Shown here piece by piece: positions 1 through 5,122 of a stretch of DNA of 6,161 bases. How positions within the stretch are numbered: position 1 is the stretch's first letter; each line of letters begins with the position of its first letter. This stretch comes from Thermodesulfobacteriota bacterium (GTDB lineage Bacteria > Desulfobacterota > RBG-13-43-22). A program made the position numbers and the translations under genes. The stretch covers positions 1 through 6,161 of the forward strand of contig JALOOY010000106.1 of the NCBI GenBank assembly GCA_025454185.1. Direction: 5' to 3'. The notes under the pieces are model-generated. The model saw only the letters and a program-made list of their open reading frames with translations. It was not told the origin of the DNA and searched no databases.

Positions 1-592
1 GTTTTCGCACCCGGCAGCGCTGGGCCCGCATGATCGCCTCCAGGTCGGCCAGGGCTTCCCGGAGTTCCCGGTTGACCACCACAAAATCGAAGCGGGGCCA
101 GGCCGCCATCTCCCGCTCGGCATTGGCCAGCCGCCGGCGCAGGGCCTCCGGGGCTTCGGTCTTCCGCCGGGCCAGACGCCGCTCCAGTTCCTCCCGGGAG
201 GGAGGCAGGATGAATATGGCGATCGCTTCCGGGATTTTTCCCTTGACCTGGTCGGCCCCCTGGACATCGATGTCGAGCAGCACGTCCCGACCGGCCCGCA
301 ACGGGGACTGGACTGTCTTCAGCGGTGTACCGTAATAATCGTCATGGACCCGGGCCCATTCCAGAAAACCCCGGCGCTCGATCTGTTCTTCAAAGTCCCG
401 GGACGAGACAAAATGATAATCACGATCGGCCTGTTCGGCGGGGCGCGGGGTGCGGGTAGTCCAGGATACGGAGAAATGCAGGGCCGGGAGTTTACGCTGC
501 AACCGGCGGCGCAGGGTGGTCTTCCCTACTCCGGAGGGGCCGGACAATATAAAAAGGGTCCCCGGTTTTTTTTCGGGATCAACGGTTTTCAT
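1..592 (-). CDS. gmk: Guanylate kinase (3' end cut by window edge)
   Basis: Phosphorylates GMP (and dGMP) to GDP with ATP in the cytoplasm, an essential purine nucleotide step. Translating back from an ATG at 592-590 gives 197 codons with no stop before the edge. The family is usually about 200-210 residues, so only the last few residues are missing. The P-loop GPSGVGKT is at residues 18-25. GMP-site residues matching the yeast enzyme are present: S43, R47, R50, E53, Y59, E78 and Y87. LLDIDVQGA lies at 105-113, followed by an arginine-rich lid (about 135-160). The usual PGE of the GMP loop reads PAE here, a mild change beside the retained glutamate. The start overlaps the 3' end of the remA-like gene by 14 bp in another frame and has only a weak AAAGAAG upstream, so translation is probably coupled. 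In related genomes rpoZ often follows, but that would lie outside the window. Confidence 0.96.
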   Translation of the reverse strand, partial: MKTVDPEKKPGTLFILSGPSGVGKTTLRRRLQRKLPALHFSVSWTTRTPRPAEQADRDYHFVSSRDFEEQIERRGFLEWARVHDDYYGTPLKTVQSPLRAGRDVLLDIDVQGADQVKGKIPEAIAIFILPPSREELERRLARRKTEAPEALRRRLANAEREMAAWPRFDFVVVNRELREALADLEAIMRAQRCRVRK

Positions 593-866
593 CTTCTTTG
601 GGCAGCAGATCGACCTTGGCCGCTGCCTCCGAATTTATGCGCTCGGCAATGGTTTCCACATGATTGGCCGACAAGATGACGTGGTTGCTGTCGGTAACGA
701 TGATCGACCGCATTTTGCGGTTTTGGGTGGTATCGATGAGGCGCTTGGCCTCCCGGGCCTCCTCCCGCAAACGCTTCATGGGCGAAGAATTCGGCGACAG
801 GACGGCCACGACCCGGTCAGCCACGACGACGCACCCCAACCCGATGTTCAACAGTTTCGTTCCCAA
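579..866 (-). CDS. remA: RemA/DUF370-family DNA-binding regulatory protein
   Basis: A 95-residue protein matching the RemA (DUF370, YlzA) family, normally about 85-95 residues. In Bacillus subtilis RemA is an oligomeric DNA-binding protein that activates biofilm matrix (eps) and osmoprotection genes. Visible family marks are the N-terminal KLLNIGLG (4-11), ADRVVAVLSP (16-25), SSPMKRL (27-33), a basic patch around NRKMR (49-53), and IIVTDSNHVILS near 55-66. R18, P29 and R50 are kept. R18 and P29 are positions I recall as important in B. subtilis, and the second arginine of the R50/R51 pair is a lysine here. The start is TTG, because the yicC stop lies in frame only four codons upstream and no ATG or GTG falls between. 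The gene sits 9 bp after yicC and overlaps gmk. The target genes in this organism are unknown; regulation of surface polysaccharide is inference. Confidence 0.9.
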   Translation of the reverse strand: MGTKLLNIGLGCVVVADRVVAVLSPNSSPMKRLREEAREAKRLIDTTQNRKMRSIIVTDSNHVILSANHVETIAERINSEAAAKVDLLPKEDENR

Positions 867-870
867 GACA

Positions 871-877
871 TCCCCCT
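871..877 (-). promoter_or_regulatory. Ribosome binding site deciding the TTG start of remA
   Basis: The minus strand reads AGGGGGA across 877-871, overlapping the yicC stop codon (878-876) and followed four bases later by the TTG start of the remA-like gene (866-864). A closer ATG at 871-869 is out of frame and would give only seven codons before TGA, so the TTG is the only start that keeps the conserved N-terminus. The spacing is short, but the purine run is strong. Confidence 0.55.
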
Positions 878-1757
878 ACTCGATATTCTGGACCTGTTCC
901 CGCATTTTTTCCAGCTCGGCCTTGACCGTCACCACCCGTTCCGCTATGGGTCCGTCGAGACTTTTCGAACCGATGGTATTGATTTCCCGATTGACCTCCT
1001 GGAGGAGGAACTCCATCTTGCGCCCTACCGGCTGGGCTTCCGCCAACAGGCTCTTCAATTGCTGAAGATGGCTCTTCAGCCGGACCAGCTCTTCCGAAAT
1101 GTCGGACCGGTCGGCCAGAACCGCCACTTCCTGGGCCAGCCGGCTCGGGTCCGGGGCCACTTCCCCCAGCAGCTTCTGGATCCGTTTCGTCAAACGCTCC
1201 TGGTAACTTTCAACCACCAGGGGGACCCGCTGGGCGATCTGCCCGGCCGTTTTTTCAATCAGCCGGATCCGGGCAAGCAGGTCCCGGCTCAAATGGCGGC
1301 CTTCCGTAAACCGCATCTTTTCGAGGTTGTCCAGGGCCGTTTTCAAGGGTTTTTGGAGGGCCTTCCAGAGCCGGTCTTCCGAAAGAGGCGGCTCCTGAAA
1401 GACCAGCACGTCCTTCAGCCCAGCCAGCAGACCCACCTCAATCGAACCGGACAACCCCAGGACCTCCTGCAGTTCCCGGAGGCGGTCCCGATAGGCCCGG
1501 GCCAGGTCAAGGTTGACCGCCAGGCTCCCGTTGCGGGCCCTTCCCGGCCCGGCGAACTGGATGGTGCACTCCACCCGTCCCCGCGGCACCCGGGCGGAGA
1601 TGGCGGCCTTGACCCGGTCTTCCAGGACCGTGAGCGGCCCGACCAGACGCAGATTAAGGTCCAGATAGCGGCTGTTGTAGGTGCGGAGGAGAACGGTCAA
1701 GGGCAGGTCGCGGTCGGTCCCCGTTTCCTGCGCGAAGGCGGTCATGCTTTTAATCAT
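876..1757 (-). CDS. yicC: YicC family protein (YicC/YloC endoribonuclease-type)
   Basis: A 293-residue protein, the usual length for the YicC/YloC family. Members have been described as endoribonucleases linked to RNA turnover and stationary-phase survival; the B. subtilis homologue is YloC. The N-terminus MIKSMTAF matches the family's MIKSMTGF start, with G changed to A, and this fixes the ATG at 1757. NSRYLDL (28-34) is the first conserved block. The C-terminal part is very typical: an acidic DPSRLAQEVAVLADRSDISEEL stretch (about 203-224), GRKMEFLLQEVNREINTIGSK (about 245-265) and a final EKMREQVQNIE. There is no strong Shine-Dalgarno sequence: an AGGGA lies about 10-14 bases upstream, at the edge of the heptad array that fills the gap to the preceding gene. 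Its stop codon lies 9 bp before remA. The family call is firm; the precise biochemical role here is by homology only. Confidence 0.95.
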   Translation of the reverse strand: MIKSMTAFAQETGTDRDLPLTVLLRTYNSRYLDLNLRLVGPLTVLEDRVKAAISARVPRGRVECTIQFAGPGRARNGSLAVNLDLARAYRDRLRELQEVLGLSGSIEVGLLAGLKDVLVFQEPPLSEDRLWKALQKPLKTALDNLEKMRFTEGRHLSRDLLARIRLIEKTAGQIAQRVPLVVESYQERLTKRIQKLLGEVAPDPSRLAQEVAVLADRSDISEELVRLKSHLQQLKSLLAEAQPVGRKMEFLLQEVNREINTIGSKSLDGPIAERVVTVKAELEKMREQVQNIE

Positions 1758-1769
1758 GGAGAGGTATCC

Positions 1770-1811
1770 CTGGCTGCCTGTTGCCGGTTACTGGTTGCTG
1801 GTTGACGGTTT
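1770..1811. repeat. Degenerate heptanucleotide tandem repeat, CTGGTTG type
   Basis: Six 7-bp units on the plus strand: CTGGCTG, CCTGTTG, CCGGTTA, CTGGTTG, CTGGTTG and ACGGTTT. Two units are identical and the others differ by one to three bases. The array starts at the DUF4416 stop codon (1812-1810 on the minus strand) and fills most of the gap to yicC. It has the same period as the arrays at 3811-3873 and 5076-5103 but a different unit. No function can be assigned from the sequence. Confidence 0.75.
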
Positions 1812-2418
1812 AGTGGCCCGGGCTGGTCCGTCCGGGCCCTGTCTCAATAACGTCCCCGCTGATCCCCAAACCCGCGGAAGCTACCCCCCCCCGCTCCCGC
1901 CGGAGCTGGAGCAGATATCGTTCCCGCAGCCGGTTGAACATCCCGATCGCTTCCGGGTCCTGGTAATCCGGGTAGGTCCAGGGCAGCGGCTGAAAAGAGC
2001 CCCGGGCATAGATCAGGGTCAAATCGCCGAAAATCCCCCGGCCCAGGTAAAGGCGATGAACGTAATTTTTTCCGGTGGCCAGGACCAGCCGTTCGGCGGA
2101 GAGCAGTCCCGGGTCCAGGTTGACCGTCCGCTTGTCCCCCGCGCGGAGCCGGTCTTCCAGGGCGTTGGTCGCCAGTTTGACGGCCGTCAGCCCATCGGGC
2201 GCCAGCAGCCGGGCGAATGTTCCCCAACGGCGGAGCAGGGAGGCGCCCAGCTCCCTTTCGTAATAGGCGGTAAAATCGAAAGGCCTGACCGGGGAAAGAA
2301 AATCCAGGGGCCCGAAGCGTTCTTCCAGTTCCCGCCAGCAGGATTCGGCCGCTGCCGGCTCCCGGTAGATCTGGCCGACGACCAACCGTACCGGCTGCGG
2401 TTCCTGCGATCTACTCAA
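1810..2418 (-). CDS. DUF4416 family protein
   Basis: A 202-residue soluble protein of the uncharacterised DUF4416 family, which I know mainly from Desulfobacterota and other deep Gram-negative lineages. Its biochemical role is unknown. Conserved-looking blocks are QPVRLVVGQIY (8-18), FDFTAYYERELG (47-58), NLDPGLLSAERLVLATGKNYVHRLYLG (100-126) and the aromatic GSFQPLPWTYPDY (140-152). The start is a TTG at 2418 that overlaps the end of ugd by 8 bp. It keeps the PQPVRLVVG opening seen in relatives, whereas the next in-frame TTG would cut into that block. Translational coupling to ugd is likely. The last 24 residues (from V179) follow a G9 run and look low in conservation, being rich in G, S, T and P. 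Loss of one G would end the protein at residue 178, close to where I would expect the family to stop. There is no signal peptide or membrane segment. Confidence 0.88.
   Translation of the reverse strand: MSRSQEPQPVRLVVGQIYREPAAAESCWRELEERFGPLDFLSPVRPFDFTAYYERELGASLLRRWGTFARLLAPDGLTAVKLATNALEDRLRAGDKRTVNLDPGLLSAERLVLATGKNYVHRLYLGRGIFGDLTLIYARGSFQPLPWTYPDYQDPEAIGMFNRLRERYLLQLRRERGGVASAGLGISGDVIETGPGRTSPGH
1815..1838 (-). other. GC-rich inverted repeat at the end of the DUF4416 gene
   Basis: Arms GGCCCGG (1815-1821) and CCGGGCC (1832-1838) can pair over 7 bp around a 10-base loop, just before the stop codon. No T run follows on either strand, so it does not qualify as an intrinsic terminator. 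In GC-rich DNA a stem of this size may be chance. It is noted because it lies in the poorly conserved tail downstream of the G9 run. Confidence 0.3.
1884..1892. repeat. C9/G9 homopolymer run inside the DUF4416 gene
   Basis: Nine consecutive C on the plus strand read as nine G in the coding strand, within codons 176-179 (R-G-G-V). Removing one G brings TAG directly into frame. Adding one G shifts to a frame that ends about 15 codons later. Such runs are prone to polymerase slippage and also to sequencing error. Confidence 0.9.
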
Positions 2419-3721
2419 GGGCCGGTCTGCCTACTCCGTAATATTGGAACCCCTGCCGCTGCATTCTGACCGGATCATACACATTGCGCAGATCCACGAC
2501 GACGGGCCGCTGGAGCAGTTTTTTCATCCGGGGCCAGTCGATGTTGCGGAACTGGTTCCACTCGGTGATCAGGATGAGGGCCTCGGCCCCCTCGCCCACC
2601 TCGTAGGCGTCGTTCTTGAAATCGACCTGCTTCAAGATTTTTTGGGCTTCCGGCATGCCCGCCGGATCATAGGCCTGTACCCGGGCGCCCAGGGCCTGAA
2701 GTTTTTTGATGATAAAAAAGGCCGGGGCGTCCCGGATGTCGTCCGTGTTGGGTTTGAAGGTCAGTCCCAGTACGCCCAGGCGTTTCCCCCGGGGCGAACC
2801 GACGGCCCGGACGATCTTGTCCACCATGCGCTGGCGCTGCCGTTGATTGACGCGCAGGACCGCCTGGACGATCTCGAAGTCGTAATCCAGGGCCTTGGCC
2901 AACTGGACGATGGCCTGGGTGTCTTTGGGGAAGCAGGACCCGCCGAAACCCGGGCCGGCATGAAGAAACTTGGGACCGATGCGTTGATCCAGCCCCATGC
3001 CTTTGGCCACCTGCTGCACGTCGGCGCCCACCCGTTCGCAGATGTTGGCCATTTCGTTGATGAAGGAGATCTTGGTGGCCAGGAAGGCGTTGGAAGCGTA
3101 TTTGATCATCTCCGCCGTCTCGACACCGGTAATGACGAAGGGGGTTTCAATCAGGTACAGGGGGGAATAGAGGTCCTTCATGATGGCCACGGCCTGATCG
3201 CTCTCGGCCCCGATGACCACCCGGTTGGGGCGCAGGAAATCCTCGATGGCCGACCCTTCGCGCAGAAATTCCGGATTGGACACGATATCGAAGGCATGTT
3301 TCTTTTTCTGGTGTTGGCGGACGATATCGGCGATGACCTTCCCGGTCCCTACCGGAACGGTGCTCTTGGTGACGATGATTTTGTACCCGTCCATGGTCCG
3401 CCCGATGGCTTCGGCCACGGCCCGCACGTACTGCAAATCGGCCCGGCCCTGCCGGTCGGGCGGCGTGCCCACGGCAATGAAAATAACCAGGGAATGTTTG
3501 ACCGCTTCCTCGAGGTCCTCCGTGAACTGCAGCCGGTTTTCCCGTACGTTTTTAGCGACCAACTCCTCCAGTCCCGGCTCGTATATGGGGATTTTACCCT
3601 GTTTCAGGCCGGCGATCTTCGCCAGATCGTTGTCCACGCAGGTGACTTTGATCCCGAATTCCGCGAAGCAGGCCCCGGTGACCAGCCCCACATAGCCCAC
3701 GCCGATGACACAAATGTTCAT
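2411..3721 (-). CDS. ugd: UDP-glucose 6-dehydrogenase
   Basis: Oxidises UDP-glucose to UDP-glucuronate with two NAD+, in the cytoplasm, supplying acidic sugars for surface polysaccharide or LPS. The length of 436 residues is normal for the family. The N-terminal Rossmann domain opens with IGVGYVG (6-12), with D30 positioned to bind the NAD ribose. Further marks are VGTPP (84-88), TKSTVPVGT (118-126) and NPEFLREG (149-156). The central helix block EMIKYASNAFLATK (204-217) carries K207. The catalytic cysteine is C263 in GPGFGGSCFPKD (256-267), and the C-terminal domain has GLTFKPNTDDIRDAP (319-333). The ATG at 3721 has a good Shine-Dalgarno site and a candidate promoter upstream, so this probably heads its own transcription unit. 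The 3' end overlaps DUF4416 by 8 bp. A GDP-mannose dehydrogenase is the nearest alternative, but the motif set and length fit Ugd better. Confidence 0.95.
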   Translation of the reverse strand: MNICVIGVGYVGLVTGACFAEFGIKVTCVDNDLAKIAGLKQGKIPIYEPGLEELVAKNVRENRLQFTEDLEEAVKHSLVIFIAVGTPPDRQGRADLQYVRAVAEAIGRTMDGYKIIVTKSTVPVGTGKVIADIVRQHQKKKHAFDIVSNPEFLREGSAIEDFLRPNRVVIGAESDQAVAIMKDLYSPLYLIETPFVITGVETAEMIKYASNAFLATKISFINEMANICERVGADVQQVAKGMGLDQRIGPKFLHAGPGFGGSCFPKDTQAIVQLAKALDYDFEIVQAVLRVNQRQRQRMVDKIVRAVGSPRGKRLGVLGLTFKPNTDDIRDAPAFFIIKKLQALGARVQAYDPAGMPEAQKILKQVDFKNDAYEVGEGAEALILITEWNQFRNIDWPRMKKLLQRPVVVDLRNVYDPVRMQRQGFQYYGVGRPALE

Positions 3722-3728
3722 TGCCTTT

Positions 3729-3735
3729 TCCTTTT
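3729..3735 (-). promoter_or_regulatory. Shine-Dalgarno site of ugd
   Basis: AAAAGGA on the minus strand, seven bases before the ATG of ugd. It is the clearest ribosome binding site in the window and supports the start at 3721. Confidence 0.7.
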
Positions 3736-3769
3736 AGTTATTACAAACCAGTTCTTGCGACCGCTGTTC

Positions 3770-3798
3770 ACCATAGCAAAACCCGCCGGCAAAGGCAA
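3770..3798 (-). promoter_or_regulatory. Candidate sigma70-type promoter for ugd
   Basis: On the minus strand TTGCCT (3798-3793) and TATGGT (3775-3770) are separated by exactly 17 bases. Each hexamer matches the sigma70 consensus at four of six positions. A transcript starting near 3763 would have a leader of about 40 bases ending in the strong ribosome binding site. The local base composition is less GC-rich than the surrounding coding DNA, as expected for a real intergenic control region. Confidence 0.5.
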
Positions 3799-3799
3799 T

Positions 3800-3814
3800 C
3801 CCCCCCCAAAAAAA
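3800..3814. repeat. C8A7 homopolymer tract upstream of the ugd promoter
   Basis: Eight C (3800-3807) are followed by seven A (3808-3814) on the plus strand. On the minus strand this is T7G8 ending one base before the candidate -35 hexamer. It joins the heptad array on one side to the promoter on the other. It could be slippage-prone, but a length change here would not alter the -35/-10 spacing. Confidence 0.8.
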
Positions 3815-3873
3815 CTTGAAACTCGAAATCCGAAGTTCGAAGTTCAACGTTCGATGGTCGATGGTCGATGTTC
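3811..3873. repeat. Degenerate heptanucleotide tandem repeat, GAACNTC type, 9 units
   Basis: Read on the minus strand, the 7-bp units are GAACATC, GACCATC, GACCATC, GAACGTT, GAACTTC, GAACTTC, GGATTTC, GAGTTTC and a weak AAGTTTT. The first part of the array encodes the last residues and the stop codon (3846-3844) of the O-antigen-ligase-family gene; the rest is intergenic. Three units make 21 bp, so every frame through the array reads a 7-residue repeating peptide. The ordered set GAACATC, GANCATC, GAACGTT recurs at 5076-5103. Confidence 0.85.
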
Positions 3874-5106
3874 GTATTGTTGGCTGCCCAGGGCTCCTCC
3901 CACCAGGAACCAGAACAGCAGGGCGTTGTCGTCCACGAAAAAATCATCGAAGAAATTCCGGACCAGGAAACCGACGACCATGACACCGGTGGCCAGCGAA
4001 AACAATCCGGTCCAGGGGTCAGACGCTTCCGTGGCCGGAGGCCGGAGGGTTTTCCAGAGGATGACCCCGAAGACCCAGAGCACGGCCAGCAGCCCCTGGA
4101 TCCCGGTCTGGAAGGTCAGGTTGAGCAGGGTATTGTGGGCGTGCCAGAGCAACGGTTGATGGCTGGCCCTAAAGTCGCTGAAGGCCTCCGAAAAACTATG
4201 GCGCCCGAAGCCGATGCCCCGGAAAGGGTCTTCCCGGATGTGCGCGACGGCCAGCTTCCAGATGTCGAGCAGGTCGCCGCCGGTCCCGCCCATTTGCCGG
4301 CTCACCCCGTCCGCGGCCTCCGGCAGACGCTCCCCGTGAAACCATACCGTGCGGGGCACGACCAATACAGCCAGCGCCCCCAGGAGTACCAGGACCAGCA
4401 ACACCTTCCATTTCTTGAGCCATCCGGCGACCAGCAGCACCTCGACCCCGGCTGCCAGCCACATGGCCCGACCGAAGGTAACATAGATGGCGCAGGCTGT
4501 TCCGGCGGCGATGACCAGCGCCCCGATCCGCTGCCAGCGGTCCAGTGGGGCCAAGAACAGCACCAGCAGATAGGGGAAGACGGTAATCAGGTACGTGCCG
4601 TAGGACCCGTAGCCGGAATGGAGTGACCGGGCGCGGATGTAGTAATCGTTCAGGGTCCCGCCGGCCTGGAAAAAATCCCAGAAGGCAACGGCCAGGAGCA
4701 GGGCGCTGCCCGCCAGCAGGACCAGCCAGGTCTGCCGCAGCCGCTCGCTGGTCTGCAGGGAATACACGGCCAGATAAAACACCAGCAGGCCCTTTAACAG
4801 TTCACCGCGAATTTCTTTAAAACTGTAAGCCGGGTTGACGGCCCAGACCAGAGACAACAGGGCTGCCGCCAAAAAAACCACCAGCGGCAGATCGAGGGGA
4901 GTGCGCCGGATCAGGATACGACGTTGTCCGGCCATGGCCGCCAGCCAGAAAAAAACGGCCAGCCCCAGCGTGATCTCCCGCACGGCCGTGATGGCCGCCA
5001 GGGGCAGGGCAAAGAGCAGCAGATTCATGGCCAAAGCCAGTCCCCGGTCGGCGGCCGGACCTAAGGCCTTCTCCGGATGGTGAACGTTCGATGTTCGATG
5101 TTCCAT
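3844..5106 (-). CDS. O-antigen ligase / Wzy-like polymerase family membrane protein
   Basis: A 420-residue, very hydrophobic inner-membrane protein with roughly 11-12 predicted membrane segments (from about residue 28 to 408) and a large periplasmic loop near 252-325. It resembles the Wzy_C/WaaL superfamily, which moves polysaccharide from undecaprenyl diphosphate onto lipid A-core, or polymerises O-units. Supporting marks are TFGRAMW with R213 after a membrane segment, GIGFGRHSF (297-305) in the loop, and the HAHNTLLNL block (322-330) opening the next membrane segment, where family members carry key histidines. WaaL and Wzy cannot be separated from sequence alone. The gene lies 16 bp after rfaE1, which fits an LPS role. 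The start is uncertain: the ATG at 5106 has no Shine-Dalgarno site and lies beside a heptad repeat, so the first residues (MEHRTSNV) are repeat-encoded; M27 (ATG at 5028) directly precedes the first membrane segment and is a good alternative. The C-terminal YEHRPSTIER is also repeat-encoded. Confidence 0.87.
   Translation of the reverse strand: MEHRTSNVHHPEKALGPAADRGLALAMNLLLFALPLAAITAVREITLGLAVFFWLAAMAGQRRILIRRTPLDLPLVVFLAAALLSLVWAVNPAYSFKEIRGELLKGLLVFYLAVYSLQTSERLRQTWLVLLAGSALLLAVAFWDFFQAGGTLNDYYIRARSLHSGYGSYGTYLITVFPYLLVLFLAPLDRWQRIGALVIAAGTACAIYVTFGRAMWLAAGVEVLLVAGWLKKWKVLLVLVLLGALAVLVVPRTVWFHGERLPEAADGVSRQMGGTGGDLLDIWKLAVAHIREDPFRGIGFGRHSFSEAFSDFRASHQPLLWHAHNTLLNLTFQTGIQGLLAVLWVFGVILWKTLRPPATEASDPWTGLFSLATGVMVVGFLVRNFFDDFFVDDNALLFWFLVGGALGSQQYEHRPSTIER
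5076..5103. repeat. Degenerate heptanucleotide tandem repeat, GAACATC type, 4 units
   Basis: Minus-strand units are GAACATC, GAACATC, GAACGTT and CACCATC, directly after the ATG at 5106. The order of the first three copies the start of the array at 3811-3873, in the same orientation, so the O-antigen-ligase-family gene lies between direct repeats. The array codes for the likely non-native N-terminus of that ORF. Confidence 0.8.
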
Positions 5107-5122
5107 TGTTTTTAAAACGGGA

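Noticed and set aside
876..878. Idea that yicC and remA are one fused gene, since the yicC stop is in frame with remA
   Set aside because: Both proteins match the full length of their separate families, and a TAG plus a strong ribosome binding site separates them.
450..1805. 451-codon open frame on the plus strand opposite gmk, remA and yicC
   Set aside because: It covers three well-recognised minus-strand genes and a repeat array, and its composition (many H, P, Q, R, G) is typical of an antisense shadow.
1844..2227. 127-codon minus-strand frame inside the DUF4416 gene
   Set aside because: A +1 shadow of the DUF4416 gene with no independent features; it matters only as the tail that a G10 slippage product would read.
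3811..3873. Possible CRISPR-like repeat
   Set aside because: The units are 7 bp, contiguous and degenerate, with no spacers and no cas genes nearby.
3768..3986. 72-codon minus-strand frame reading through the heptad array
   Set aside because: Its repeated peptide (HRPSNVELRTSDFEF) comes from the 7-bp tandem repeat, and it overlaps the ligase-family gene in another frame. No start signal or homology is seen.
2444..4159. 571-codon open frame on the plus strand opposite ugd and the O-antigen-ligase-family gene
   Set aside because: It is antisense to ugd with its clear catalytic motifs and runs across the promoter gap and the repeats. The translation has no recognisable domain and reflects GC-rich codon bias on the other strand.
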